Assembly (NCBI RefSeq): GCF_001624705.1
Contig: NZ_JSEO01000011.1
Span: forward strand, 62,001-126,000
DNA length: 64,000 nucleotides
DNA from: Marinomonas sp. SBI8L
GTDB taxonomy: Bacteria > Pseudomonadota > Gammaproteobacteria > Pseudomonadales > Marinomonadaceae
Direction: 5' to 3'
In this document: piece after piece, positions 43,553-52,913 of the stretch
Position numbering within the stretch: position 1 is the stretch's first letter
Layout of the letters: every line of letters begins with the position of its first letter
Notes under the pieces: generated by a model
Seen by the model: only the letters and a program-made list of their open reading frames with translations
What the model was told of the DNA's origin: nothing
Database searches by the model: none
Translations under genes and position numbers: made by a program

Positions 43553-45151
43553 TTTGATAATGGGGTAGGCTGTCGCGACTAGTAAAGAACAAATCCGCTG
43601 TAAATCTCGCAATATATCCACATGAATTTGAGACGACTCTAAACTTGCTGAAATCTGTTCCCTTAGCCTTTGGGTATGTTGCTCTCGACACAAAATAATC
43701 TTATTACGATACACATGTTTAGCATCGACTAACTCATTGGCAAGCCCTGGGTTTTGCGATACATAAACCGCTTGGGATAAACGGAATATCTCAAATAGCT
43801 CTTCGAATAGGGCGTCCAGCTCCTGTTGCCCACTTTCGGAAAATGCTATGCCTGCCTTGTGTTTCTTTCGGGCTAAGACCATTAGGCTGGCATCGACAAT
43901 ATCTCCCACATGCTCAAGGTTAGTGGCGAAATTAAAGGCATCTTGCCAGTTATTTTGAGCTTCCTTGGTGGACTTTAAATTCTCGATCGAAGACAAGTAA
44001 TAGGTTACTTCGCGGTGAATATGGTCGATATCATCATCTAGGTTTTTCACCTTAGAGATACCCTTAGCATTGTTAAAGGCCTCTGGAATACCTTCTAACA
44101 TCTGAAAGGCAATATCAGCAATTCTCAGTGTTTCATTACGTACATTGGCCATGGCTCTAACTGGGTGGCCAATATCATCTTGTGATAAATAAACGGCGCT
44201 GACGGACTTAGTTTCTGTACTTGCCTCAGGTGCTGGGAAATAGCTTTCTAATGTACGGGCTAATAATGGCAAGCTGGCGAGGAAAAGTATGCCATTTAAC
44301 ATATTGATAGATAAGTGGAACACCATAGGTGAGCTTAACCCCATCGCTTCTAATGAAATGAGTTGACTAATTTCTAAGAAGTAAACGGCTAAGCCAATAC
44401 ACACCACACCAATGCGAATCACAAGGTTGCCGATAATAATTAAGCGGCCTTTTTGATTTAAGCTCCAGCCTGAACTGAGTGCTGGCAGCGCACCACCCAC
44501 ATTGGCACCCAGTACCATCATGATGGACATATCCAGTGGGATAGCGCCAGAGCTTGCCAAGCTTGCCACAATCAAGATGACCGCTAAGCTGGAATGGACT
44601 ATCCAAGTAAAAAGAGCGACCAGAAAGAGGGTTAGCGCGGCATCATGGCCCAGAATACTCAATAAGATATCCATGCCATTACCACTACGCATGCCCGCCG
44701 TTGCTTGTGACACTAGGCTCAAAGCAAGTAATAACAGGCCAAGGCCCATACAAATACGGCCCCAGTATTTGAATCGCCTTTTACTGGCGCGTTGGAAACT
44801 GATGTAGCCAATTAATAATAAAAAGGGAGAGAAGAGTGATAAGTCATAACTTAGGATAAGCGCCATCAGGCTAGAGCCAATTTCGGCACCGACAACTAAG
44901 GAAAGAGCAGGAATAATACCGAGTGCGCTTGAGGCAACAAAACCTGCGGCAAGGAGTACAACTGCTGTTCCAGATTGCAGTGCGGCAGCTGATACAACAC
45001 CTAACATCATGGCTTGAGGCCGGTTGCGTGTCATCAGACGTATCGCGTTTTCTAAGCGTCGTCCATAAGCACGTTCAAAGCCTGTCTTAACCATGCGTAT
45101 TGCCCAAAGTAACAGTGCAATAGCGCCCGCTAGGTGTATTAGTTCATTCAT
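43535..45151 (-). CDS. Na/Pi cotransporter family protein with PhoU-like C-terminus
   Basis: This 538-aa protein has an N-terminal membrane part of about 310 residues with two Na/Pi repeats: ALQSGTAVVLLAAGFVASSALGIIPALSLVVGAEIGSSLMALIL, and later WIVHSSLAVILIVASLASSGAIPLDMSIMMVLGANVGGALPA (the QSSS-type motifs, here QSGT and HSSL). The C-terminal 200 residues are helical and PhoU-like (DHIHREVTYYLSSIENLKS and NFATNLEHVGDIVDASLMV). It probably moves phosphate with sodium or senses it. It is divergent from the ugp operon, which also imports phosphorus. Confidence 0.88.
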   Translation of the reverse strand: MNELIHLAGAIALLLWAIRMVKTGFERAYGRRLENAIRLMTRNRPQAMMLGVVSAAALQSGTAVVLLAAGFVASSALGIIPALSLVVGAEIGSSLMALILSYDLSLFSPFLLLIGYISFQRASKRRFKYWGRICMGLGLLLLALSLVSQATAGMRSGNGMDILLSILGHDAALTLFLVALFTWIVHSSLAVILIVASLASSGAIPLDMSIMMVLGANVGGALPALSSGWSLNQKGRLIIIGNLVIRIGVVCIGLAVYFLEISQLISLEAMGLSSPMVFHLSINMLNGILFLASLPLLARTLESYFPAPEASTETKSVSAVYLSQDDIGHPVRAMANVRNETLRIADIAFQMLEGIPEAFNNAKGISKVKNLDDDIDHIHREVTYYLSSIENLKSTKEAQNNWQDAFNFATNLEHVGDIVDASLMVLARKKHKAGIAFSESGQQELDALFEELFEIFRLSQAVYVSQNPGLANELVDAKHVYRNKIILCREQHTQRLREQISASLESSQIHVDILRDLQRICSLLVATAYPIIKRDGFN

Positions 45152-45625
45152 TTATATCTTCCAGTTGTGAAAAAGTCTCCGAATAGCCACACATTAATCT
45201 TAAGTCGTGAGGGCGAAAATCCCCAAGTTTTAGCAAAAAAACAAGGTAAATCAGATAGTTTAGTTTCAAATTTATGCTTTTTAAGGTTTTCATTGTTTCG
45301 AACGAAAATCAATCTTAAATGTTACAAAATTGTTAAATTTACAAAAACCTGCCTTTAAAACGAAAATTAATTGTAACTAAACGAAAATAAATTTGATTTC
45401 ATATGAGCTTTTTGGCGATGATAATTGCAACTTAAACAAAAAATGTTCGTTCGAAAGTAAATTATAGCTTTCATTTGAAACTAAAGTTAGGTAAAACATA
45501 AAACGGAATTAATTATTGCTTCTTTTTTGATCGATTTAGACCTTCTTGGTTAAACAGAAGTGTCATATTTGATTGTTAAATTTCGCCTCGAATTACAAAA
45601 ATAAGCTCATACGAGGAGCCTTGTT
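45152..45625. promoter_or_regulatory. ugp upstream region with DeoR-like palindromes
   Basis: This 474-base, very AT-rich stretch precedes ugpB. TTTCG-AA-CGAAA lies at 45296-45307, and the same sequence reversed (TTCGTTCGAAA) at 45446-45456. Between them are half sites CGAAAATTAA (45361) and ACGAAAATAAA (45381). This matches the general style of GlpR-type DeoR operators, and the operon encodes a DeoR protein. I see no convincing PhoB box. Confidence 0.55.
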
Positions 45626-46924
45626 ATGCAAAAACGTAAATTATCTGCCCTGTTGTTAGGTGCATCTATTGCTAGTTCTGGTTTTGCTGCGACTGAAATT
45701 GAGTGGTGGCATGCCATGGGTGGCGCGCTTGGAGAAAAAGTTAACGAAATCGTTGCTGATTACAATGCCTCACAGGATGCTTTCAAAGTGAAAGCAACTT
45801 ATAAAGGTAATTACTCTGAAACAATGACCTCAGCCATTGCGGCGTTTCGTGCTAAGCAACAGCCTGAATTGGTGCAGGTTTTCGAGGTAGGTACAGCAAG
45901 TATGATGGCGGCTGAAGGCGCTATTTACCCTGTACATAAGTTAATGCGTGATTCAGGACAAGCCTTTGACGGTTCCAAATACCTAAGTGCCGTGACAGGT
46001 TATTACACAGACAATGACGGTAATATGCTGTCTATGCCATTCAACAGTTCTACTCCTGTGCTTTATTACAACAAGGCTATGTTTGCTAAAGCCGGTGTTA
46101 CACCGCCAAAGACTTGGGAAGAAATGCAAAGCGTAGGTGAGAAACTACTAGCATCTGGCGCTAAATGTGGTTTCACCACAGCATGGCAATCTTGGGTTCA
46201 TTTAGAAAACATGAGTTCACGTCATAACCAACCTTTTGCAACCAAAGCAAACGGTTTTGGCGGCATGGACACTCGTCTAGCCTTTAACAGCCCTCTGCAA
46301 GTGAAACACGTGAGCAAGATGGGTGAATGGCAGCAAAATGGCATCTTCAGCTACTCTGGTCGTCGTAACGATGGTGCAGCTAAGTTCTACAGCCAAGATT
46401 GTGCCATGTACACCGAGTCTTCAGCGGGTTATGCGGGTATTAAGAAAAATGCCAAGTTCGACTTTGGTGTTGTTGAGTTGCCTTACTGGGCAAGTGAAGT
46501 GAAACAACCTTCTAACACCATTATCGGTGGCGCATCTTTATGGGTACTTAAAGGTCATAAGTCAGAAGAGTACAAGGGTGTTGCCTCTTTCCTAAACTAC
46601 CTCTCATCTGCTGATGTACAAGCAGATTGGCACCAGTTTAGTGGTTACTTGCCTATCACGACAGCGGCTTACAATCTGACTAAGGGTGAAGGCTTTTATG
46701 CTAAAAACCTAGGTACAGAAGTTGCGGTACAACAAATGACAGTTGGCACGCCAACTGAAAATACCAAAGGTTTACGTCTAGGTAACTTTATCCAAATCCG
46801 TGGTCTGATTGATGAAGCTCTAGAATCCGTTTGGAATGGTGAAGCCGATGCTCAATCTGCACTGGATAATGCAGTGAAACGCGGCAACATGATGTTGACT
46901 AAGTTTGAAAAAGCGAACAAATAA
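45626..46924 (+). CDS. ugpB: glycerol-3-phosphate/glycerophosphodiester ABC substrate-binding protein
   Basis: This 432-aa periplasmic protein has a Sec signal peptide of about 21 residues (KRKLSALLLGASIASSGFAA). The mature part has strong UgpB hallmarks: EIEWWHAMGGALGEKVNEIVADYNASQDAFKVKATYKGNYSETMTSAIAAFRAKQQPELVQVFEVGTASMMAA and MPFNSSTPVLYYNKAMFAKAGVTPPKTWEEM. It captures sn-glycerol-3-phosphate or its diesters for UgpAEC. It is followed by a 14-bp hairpin that may protect its message and give more binding protein than permease. Confidence 0.94.
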   Translation: MQKRKLSALLLGASIASSGFAATEIEWWHAMGGALGEKVNEIVADYNASQDAFKVKATYKGNYSETMTSAIAAFRAKQQPELVQVFEVGTASMMAAEGAIYPVHKLMRDSGQAFDGSKYLSAVTGYYTDNDGNMLSMPFNSSTPVLYYNKAMFAKAGVTPPKTWEEMQSVGEKLLASGAKCGFTTAWQSWVHLENMSSRHNQPFATKANGFGGMDTRLAFNSPLQVKHVSKMGEWQQNGIFSYSGRRNDGAAKFYSQDCAMYTESSAGYAGIKKNAKFDFGVVELPYWASEVKQPSNTIIGGASLWVLKGHKSEEYKGVASFLNYLSSADVQADWHQFSGYLPITTAAYNLTKGEGFYAKNLGTEVAVQQMTVGTPTENTKGLRLGNFIQIRGLIDEALESVWNGEADAQSALDNAVKRGNMMLTKFEKANK

Positions 46925-46975
46925 TCAAGCTGAAAACGAGTTGTTTCGTTTGAATACCTGATTGTTATCGTAACA

Positions 46976-47013
46976 GCTCTCATCCTATTGTTTTAAAAGA
47001 ATAGGATGAGAGC
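46976..47013 (+). promoter_or_regulatory. ugpB-ugpA intercistronic hairpin
   Basis: The perfect 14-bp arms GCTCTCATCCTATT (46976-46989) and AATAGGATGAGAGC (47000-47013) enclose a 10-nt loop, with no T run after. It is suited to stabilise the ugpB message or partly attenuate ugpA. Confidence 0.75.
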
Positions 47014-47042
47014 CACCGCTAAACCCGATTTCTGGAAACACC

Positions 47043-47918
47043 ATGACTGTAACTTTCCCCCACAAAACCCTGCCTTGGCTTTTGGTCGCACCACAACTCT
47101 TGGTGACCTTAGTCTTCTTTTTATGGCCAGCAGGACAAGCCATAGAGCAAGCTTTCTATCAGGAAGATGCATTTGGCCTTAGTCGTGAATTTGTTGCGTT
47201 TGAAAACTTTATCGAGCTGCTACAAGACCCTTATTACTACAACTCCATTGGCGTAACACTTGTTTTTAGTATGGCTGTTGCCGTCAGTGGCTTATCGATT
47301 GCCTTAGTCTTAGCCACCATGGCTGATCGCATTATTCGTGGGCAAATGGTGTACCAAACCTTATTGATTTGGCCATATGCGGTAGCGCCTGCTTTGGCGG
47401 GTGTACTTTGGTGGATCCTCTTTGACCCAGCCCAAGGGCCGATTGCCCTTTGGCTTGAATATATGGGCATAGAGTGGGACCACTTTGTTAATGGTGGCGA
47501 TGCCATGGTCTTGGTTGTCATTGCCGCTACTTGGAAGCAAATCAGCTATAACTTCTTGTTTTTCCTTGCTGGATTACAAGCTATTCCACGTTCTTTAATT
47601 GAAGCTGCTGCGATAGACGGTGCCGGTCCTGTAAGACGCTTCTGGGATATTGTTTTTCCTCTGTTATCGCCAACCGCTTTTTTCTTGCTGGTGATGAATA
47701 TTGTGTATGCCTTCTTTGAAACCTTCGGTGTCATCGATGCCACCACAGCAGGTGGTCCAGGTCAGAGTACTAAGATATTGGTTTATAAGGTTTATGAAGA
47801 CGGTTTTGTGGGTCTTGATTTAGGCGGCTCCGCTGCTCAGTCAGTCATTTTGATGATGATAGTTGGCCTAATGACAGTGGTTCAATTCCGCTTTATTGAA
47901 CGAAGGGTACAGTATTAA
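47043..47918 (+). CDS. ugpA: glycerol-3-phosphate ABC transporter permease UgpA
   Basis: This 291-aa inner-membrane permease has six membrane segments, starting [30 protein letters not shown], a UgpA hallmark. The ATPase-coupling EAA loop is [30 protein letters not shown]. It pairs with UgpE to form the channel for glycerol-3-phosphate. It has no strong ribosome site (TCTGGAAACACC before the ATG contains only GGA). Confidence 0.93.
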   Translation: MTVTFPHKTLPWLLVAPQLLVTLVFFLWPAGQAIEQAFYQEDAFGLSREFVAFENFIELLQDPYYYNSIGVTLVFSMAVAVSGLSIALVLATMADRIIRGQMVYQTLLIWPYAVAPALAGVLWWILFDPAQGPIALWLEYMGIEWDHFVNGGDAMVLVVIAATWKQISYNFLFFLAGLQAIPRSLIEAAAIDGAGPVRRFWDIVFPLLSPTAFFLLVMNIVYAFFETFGVIDATTAGGPGQSTKILVYKVYEDGFVGLDLGGSAAQSVILMMIVGLMTVVQFRFIERRVQY

Positions 47919-47973
47919 TGAAACAGTTTAAATTGATAACAGAAATGATGGGAAGCAAGCTAAGGAGACCAGT

Positions 47974-48822
47974 ATGATAGAGAATCGCCCTTGGTTAACC
48001 TTTATTAGTCATAGCGTTTTGATTTTAGGCATTATTGCCGTCGCACTGCCTATTTGGGTTGCGATTGTTGCTTCGACTCACCCTGCAGAAGCTTTTGGTC
48101 AAGGTAGTGTGCCACTTTGGTTTGGTAACTATGCTACGGAAACTTGGCAAACTGTGCTCTTTAGCGCGGCAGGTAATGGGGTAGATGTCCCTGTTTGGAA
48201 AATGATGTTTAACTCGCTGGTCATGGCGATAGCAATCGCATTTGGTAAGATTGCTATCTCTTTGATATCGGCTTATGCCATTGTTTTCTTTCGCTTTCCG
48301 TTCAGGTCTTTATGTTTCTGGCTCATCTTTATGACCCTGATGCTACCTGTTGAAGTACGTATTCTGCCAACTTATGAAGTGGTTGCTAAGCTTAACTTGC
48401 TTAACTCTTACACGGGTTTAGCCTTACCTCTTATTGCCAGTGCAACGGCGACCTTCTTATTCAGACAAGCCTTTATGGCCATGCCTGGTGAATTGGTCGA
48501 AGCGGCTCGTATGGATGGAGCAGGCCCTGTTCGTTTTTTCTTTGACATCCTATTGCCACTGACTCGCACCAATATTGCGGCCTTGTTTGTCATCTTGTTT
48601 ATCTATGGTTGGAACCAATACCTTTGGCCCTTGTTGATCACCACAGATGATGCTTATTACACCTTGGTGATGAGTATTAAACGTATGGTGTCGGTTGCAG
48701 ATGGCGCAATCGAATGGAATAGCATTATGGCCACCACAATTTTAGCCATGTTACCCCCGGTTGCAGTCGTTATCGGCATGCAAAAAATGTTTGTTAAAGG
48801 TTTAGTTGATTCGGAGAAGTAA
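47974..48822 (+). CDS. ugpE: glycerol-3-phosphate ABC transporter permease UgpE
   Basis: This 282-aa inner-membrane permease has the EAA loop LVEAARMDGAGPVRFFFDILLPLTRTNIAALFVI and the C-terminal FIYGWNQYLWPLLITTDDAYYTLVMSIKRMVSVADGAIEWNSIMATTILAMLPP, typical of UgpE. AAGGAG precedes the ATG. It is followed by ugpC after five bases. Confidence 0.93.
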   Translation: MIENRPWLTFISHSVLILGIIAVALPIWVAIVASTHPAEAFGQGSVPLWFGNYATETWQTVLFSAAGNGVDVPVWKMMFNSLVMAIAIAFGKIAISLISAYAIVFFRFPFRSLCFWLIFMTLMLPVEVRILPTYEVVAKLNLLNSYTGLALPLIASATATFLFRQAFMAMPGELVEAARMDGAGPVRFFFDILLPLTRTNIAALFVILFIYGWNQYLWPLLITTDDAYYTLVMSIKRMVSVADGAIEWNSIMATTILAMLPPVAVVIGMQKMFVKGLVDSEK

Positions 48823-48827
48823 GCACC

Positions 48828-49892
48828 ATGGCTGCAGTTGTTTTAAGTAAAGTGGGCAAAAAGTACCCAAATGGTTTTCATGCGATTCCAGCGGTCGACC
48901 TGGATATCAAAGATGGTGAATTTATTGTTTTAGTTGGGCCATCTGGTTGTGGTAAATCGACACTATTACGCATGGTTGCGGGGCTTGAAACCATTACTAA
49001 TGGTGAGTTGAGCATCAATGGCACTCGTATGAATGATAGAGAGCCTGCTGATCGTGATATTGCCATGGTATTTCAAAGTTATGCGCTTTATCCCCATATG
49101 ACAGTGGCTGGCAATATGGGTTACGGCCTTAAAAACCGTGGCGTGGATAAAGAAAGCATAGAGAAAAAAGTAAATGAAGTTGCCAAGATGCTGGACTTGA
49201 CTCATTTATTGGAACGTAAACCTAAGCAGCTGTCTGGTGGCCAAAGACAAAGGGTTGCTATGGGACGTGCCATGGTGCGAGATCCACAGGTTTTCTTATT
49301 TGATGAGCCATTATCTAACTTAGATGCCAAACTTAGAGTGCAGATGCGAGTCGAGATTCGCCAATTGCAACGTAAGTTAGGCACAACGACCTTGTATGTG
49401 ACCCATGATCAGGTTGAGGCTATGACCTTAGCAGATAGGCTGGTGGTACTGAATCAAGGCCATGCTGAGCAAATCGGTTCACCGCTTGAGTTGTATGAGC
49501 GTCCTGCAACCCCTTTTGTGGCGGCTTTTATTGGGTCTCCTGCGATGAACCTGTTTTCGGCGACGTTAGACTCAAATAACTTGATATTAGGCGAAAATGA
49601 AAGCGTTTTATTGAAAACTCAGCATGAATTCAATGGCCCAGTGACTTGGGGAATCCGTCCTGAGCATCTTGTTGTTTGCGAACAGGATGCGGATTTCAAA
49701 ATGCGCGTAAAAGCAGTTGAATCTTTAGGGGCAGAAACCCTAATATATGGCGCCATTGATGGGGTGAACCAGGATCTAGTTTTGCGTTTGTCTGGCCCGC
49801 ATCAACCTGAGATTAATAGTGAAATTGGCTTGAAAGCGCCACAGGATAAATGGCACTTGTTTGATGCGAATACTCAACAAAGACTCCCATAA
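48828..49892 (+). CDS. ugpC: glycerol-3-phosphate ABC transporter ATP-binding protein UgpC
   Basis: This 354-aa ATPase of the MalK/UgpC type has Walker A GPSGCGKST, Q-loop MVFQSYALYPHMTVAGNM, signature LSGGQ, Walker B VFLFDEPLSNLD, H-loop YVTHDQVEAMTLADR and a C-terminal OB-like regulatory domain (TWGIRPEHLVV). It powers UgpAE. A second ATPase of this class, for another transporter, is at 59855-60958. Confidence 0.93.
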   Translation: MAAVVLSKVGKKYPNGFHAIPAVDLDIKDGEFIVLVGPSGCGKSTLLRMVAGLETITNGELSINGTRMNDREPADRDIAMVFQSYALYPHMTVAGNMGYGLKNRGVDKESIEKKVNEVAKMLDLTHLLERKPKQLSGGQRQRVAMGRAMVRDPQVFLFDEPLSNLDAKLRVQMRVEIRQLQRKLGTTTLYVTHDQVEAMTLADRLVVLNQGHAEQIGSPLELYERPATPFVAAFIGSPAMNLFSATLDSNNLILGENESVLLKTQHEFNGPVTWGIRPEHLVVCEQDADFKMRVKAVESLGAETLIYGAIDGVNQDLVLRLSGPHQPEINSEIGLKAPQDKWHLFDANTQQRLP

Positions 49893-49947
49893 TTAGGTCG
49901 AGTTAGGCTTACTTTATAGGTCTGAATTTTATTTAGGAAAAAGAATA

Positions 49948-50679
49948 ATGACATTTGAAACAAAAGTGATGGGACACAGAGGGGCAGCTAAGATTGCACC
50001 AGAGAATACCTTAGCAGCAATCAGCGCGGCAGCGAAAGCTGGTACCCAATGGGTTGAGATAGATGTCACTTTAGCGGCCGATGGTTTGGTTATCTATCAT
50101 GATGACACCTTAGATCGCTGTTCAAACGGCACTGGCCTAGTAAAAGAAAAGACGTTAGCTGAGTTAAAAACCTTAGATACAGGTCGTTGGTTTGATGAAG
50201 CCTTTGCCAATGAAAGAATTCCTACCTTGGTTGAAGCCTTGGAACATATCCAAGCATTAGGTTTGTCTTTGAATCTTGAAATCAAGTATGAGCAAGAAGA
50301 TGTAGACAGTATAGTGCCTGCTGTTATGGCGACTTTGGCTGAGCACTGGAAAGATAAGTCTAAACTATGTATTTCAAGCTTCAATGAAGCGGTATTAGTG
50401 CGAGTACGCAGCTTAGATGCGGATTTACGACTAGGACAGCTGTACGAAGACATTCCGGCGAACTGGTCTGAGACATTGGCTAATATCCAAGCCTTTAGTC
50501 TTAACTGTGACCATTCTTTACTTAAAAAAGACACTGCATTAGCGATTAAAGAAGCGGGTTACCTACTCTTCTGCTACACAGCTAATGACCCAGAACTAGT
50601 GATTGATCACTGGTCATGGGGTATGGATGCTGTCATTACCGATGATCCAAGCATCTTTTTTAATACTGGCATTAAATAA
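49948..50679 (+). CDS. ugpQ: glycerophosphodiester phosphodiesterase UgpQ
   Basis: This 243-aa cytoplasmic enzyme hydrolyses imported glycerophosphodiesters to glycerol-3-phosphate and an alcohol. The motifs are MGHRGAAKIAPENTLAAISAAAKAG (catalytic HR and metal Glu), WVEIDVTLAADGLVIYHDDTLDRCSNGTG (ExD and catalytic His) and LNLEIKYE. It has AGGA upstream and continues the ugp operon, as in E. coli. Confidence 0.93.
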   Translation: MTFETKVMGHRGAAKIAPENTLAAISAAAKAGTQWVEIDVTLAADGLVIYHDDTLDRCSNGTGLVKEKTLAELKTLDTGRWFDEAFANERIPTLVEALEHIQALGLSLNLEIKYEQEDVDSIVPAVMATLAEHWKDKSKLCISSFNEAVLVRVRSLDADLRLGQLYEDIPANWSETLANIQAFSLNCDHSLLKKDTALAIKEAGYLLFCYTANDPELVIDHWSWGMDAVITDDPSIFFNTGIK

Positions 50680-50714
50680 CCTGCTGGTTTACAGACATAA
50701 AGCGGAAAAATCTA

Positions 50715-51473
50715 ATGAGTTTAAGTGAGCGTCAAAACCAAATTCTTAACTGGGTACAACAAGTTGATTATTTGTCGATTGAGACCCTAGTGGAACGTTT
50801 TGACGTTTCTTCTCAGACTATACGTAAGGATGTGAACCATCTGGCCGAATTACATCTAATTCGCCGTCAGCATGGGGGCATAACCTTGATGTCGACCGCT
50901 GAGAACCTGCCTTTTGATAACCGCCAATATTTAAATGGCAATGCAAAGCAGAAAATTGCCAACACGTTAGTTGCTCAAATTCCTGATGGGGCCTCCTTAG
51001 TACTTGGAGTTGGAACCACAGTGGAATATGTGGCTAAAGCGTTGGCGAATCATAAGGACTTGCAAGTATTCACCAATAACCTAACAGTTGCAGGCATCTT
51101 GTGCGCTTTTCCTAATATTCAGGTCAGAGTAGCTGGTGGCAAGATGCGTCATTCTCATCGGGATTTAGTTGGTGTAGAGACAATTGAGTTTCTACGTGAG
51201 TTCTATTTTGATTTCGGCATCATAGGTTGTGGTGGCCTTGACGAAGAAATGGGTGTGCTTGATTTTGACCCAGAAGAAGCGGCTATTAGTCGTGTCATCA
51301 TAGAGCAAAGTCGACATAATGTGCTGGTCTGCGACAAACACAAATGGGGGCGTAAGGCGATGGCGAGAGTTCAGCCTTTTAGTCATATAAATCAATTCTT
51401 TACTGACTCAGTGAGTGCTGAACAAGCCGCTCTGTTAGCTCGTCATAATGTAGATTTAAACCTGATAGATTAG
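50715..51473 (+). CDS. DeoR/GlpR-family transcriptional regulator
   Basis: This 252-aa protein has an N-terminal DeoR helix-turn-helix (LSERQNQILNWVQQVDYLSIETLVERFDVSSQTIRKDVNHLAELHLIRRQHGGITL). It is followed by a sugar-phosphate-isomerase-like sensor domain (ASLVLGVGTTVEYVAKALANHKDLQVFTNNLTVAGIL), as in GlpR, which senses glycerol-3-phosphate. Its location inside the ugp operon makes glycerol-3-phosphate the likely ligand. The TTTCG-AA-CGAAA palindromes upstream of ugpB are its likely operators. Confidence 0.92.
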   Translation: MSLSERQNQILNWVQQVDYLSIETLVERFDVSSQTIRKDVNHLAELHLIRRQHGGITLMSTAENLPFDNRQYLNGNAKQKIANTLVAQIPDGASLVLGVGTTVEYVAKALANHKDLQVFTNNLTVAGILCAFPNIQVRVAGGKMRHSHRDLVGVETIEFLREFYFDFGIIGCGGLDEEMGVLDFDPEEAAISRVIIEQSRHNVLVCDKHKWGRKAMARVQPFSHINQFFTDSVSAEQAALLARHNVDLNLID

Positions 51474-51480
51474 ATAACTC

Positions 51481-52284
51481 ATGCCTGATAAAAAGATAGT
51501 AAACCTTGAGCAATTAAGTAACACTCAGCTGGCTCCGATCAAATATATATTGACGGATGTAGACGACACCCTCACTTGGGAGTCCGACTTACCCACAGCA
51601 ACTTATCAAGCGATGAGTGACCTAATTCAAGCAGGTTATGTCTTGATTCCAGTGACGGGTGGTTGTGCTGGCTGGTCTGATCTAATGGCGAGGATATGGC
51701 CTGTTTCAGGAGTGATAACAGAAGGCGGTGCTTGTTTTTTACAGAAACAGATTTCAGGAAAATTAGATTATCATTACTGGCATACTGCTGAAGAAATGCA
51801 GGCGAAAAAGCTGGCGCTACTCTCTGAAGTAGAAGCCTTATTGCCTGAATTCGCGCCTTTAAAGCTGGCGCAAGATCAAGCTTATCGCTTAACCGATGTG
51901 GCGGTTGATTACGCACAAGATCAGAATCCACCTTTACCAGAGCTTAGAGATGCCTTGCTTGCAAAGCTCCATGATCAAAGTATACAGGCTAAAGCGAGCT
52001 CGATTCATATAAATATCTGGCACGGTGATTATGATAAATTTGCTATGGCCGAAAGAGTGCTAAAGCAGCACTATGGATTGAGTCATAAAGAGATGCTAGA
52101 GCAAGTTATCTATGTGGGTGATGCACCAAATGATGAGAGTATGTTTGCTCAATTCCCAATCAGTGTTGGTGTGGCGAATATCGGTAAGCATCTAGCTAAT
52201 ATGACACATCAACCTAGTTGGATCACCCATAACCCAGGCGGCCATGGTTTTGCTGAACTTTCTGCTAAGTTGTTGAATAAATAA
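51481..52284 (+). CDS. HAD-superfamily (type IIB) phosphatase
   Basis: This 267-aa protein has HAD motif I ILTDVDDTLTW, motif II LIPVTGGCAGW and motif IV VIYVGDAPNDESMFAQFPISVGVANI. The insert has the Cof/sucrose-phosphatase-type cap (HINIWHGDYDKFAMAERVL). Such enzymes dephosphorylate sugar phosphates. It begins seven bases after the DeoR gene and is the last gene of the ugp cluster, so a glycerol phosphate or related ester is a reasonable guess. E. coli ugp has no such gene. Confidence 0.85.
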   Translation: MPDKKIVNLEQLSNTQLAPIKYILTDVDDTLTWESDLPTATYQAMSDLIQAGYVLIPVTGGCAGWSDLMARIWPVSGVITEGGACFLQKQISGKLDYHYWHTAEEMQAKKLALLSEVEALLPEFAPLKLAQDQAYRLTDVAVDYAQDQNPPLPELRDALLAKLHDQSIQAKASSIHINIWHGDYDKFAMAERVLKQHYGLSHKEMLEQVIYVGDAPNDESMFAQFPISVGVANIGKHLANMTHQPSWITHNPGGHGFAELSAKLLNK

Positions 52285-52424
52285 AGTTTTATAGATAAAT
52301 TACTGCTAGATCGCCTGTCTAAAAAAGCAAAAAGCTCATCGTAAGGGGAACGAAGGGTTTTATGTTTTCTGCATCACGTTTGCGCATCACTTTTGTTTGT
52401 CGATTTGTATGAGCCTATGCGAAA

Positions 52425-52667
52425 TTATGCCGCTTGAGTGTCTAAACTCGCATTCAAATCATCAAAACCACCCACATAGTCTTTGCCTTTAAAAATTTGA
52501 GGTACAGTGCGTACTTCTTTACCAACTAGTGCTGACAGCGCATCTTGGGTAATGCCTTCATCATGAATATTCACATAACGGTACGGCAAACCTTGCTCGT
52601 CTAAAAGCTGCTTAGCGCGACGGCAAAAACCACAGTTGTCATGACCAAAAATTGTATAACGAGACAT
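52425..52667 (-). CDS. glutaredoxin (GrxC-type)
   Basis: This 80-aa dithiol glutaredoxin has the active site CGFC in FGHDNCGFCRRAKQLLDEQGLPYRYVNI, TVPQIF with the cis-proline, and GGFDDL for glutathione binding. It reduces disulfides with glutathione. AGGA lies before the ATG. The 140 bases beyond its stop, toward the HAD gene, show no strong terminator. Confidence 0.93.
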   Translation of the reverse strand: MSRYTIFGHDNCGFCRRAKQLLDEQGLPYRYVNIHDEGITQDALSALVGKEVRTVPQIFKGKDYVGGFDDLNASLDTQAA

Positions 52668-52876
52668 AATCTATTCCTCTTAACCTTGTAAAACTGACTG
52701 TTTAATCTGAGTGCTTAGCAGTGCGTTTGGCCAGTGCTTAAGCGATGTAGTCATAATAGGGAATTAGAGTTGTTAGGTAAAATTAATTAAAACTAATTGC
52801 GTGTTAGGTTTTAGCTATTTTGACTTGGTTTTTCTTTAATTGGCATAGAATCTTGCAAAGGTTAGTATTCATCTCA

Positions 52877-52891
52877 TAAGAATCATTCTCA
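52877..52891. promoter_or_regulatory. Fur box upstream of the EntD-type gene
   Basis: TAAGAAT-C-ATTCTCA is a 7-1-7 inverted repeat, matching in 6 of 7 pairs. It resembles the consensus TGATAAT-N-ATTATCA and lies 22 bases before the phosphopantetheinyl transferase start. Confidence 0.55.
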
Positions 52892-52913
52892 ATTTCTCTT
52901 ACTGTTTTCAGTC

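Noticed and set aside
45167-45358. Open frame of 63 codons in the ugp upstream region
   Set aside because: It overlaps the region of CGAAA palindromes, has a GTG start next to the divergent gene's start, and its product has no protein-like features beyond low-complexity basic residues.
45562-45585. Possible Pho box before ugpB (GTGTCAT followed by ATTGTTA)
   Set aside because: Only the first half resembles the PhoB repeat; the second half and spacing do not fit.
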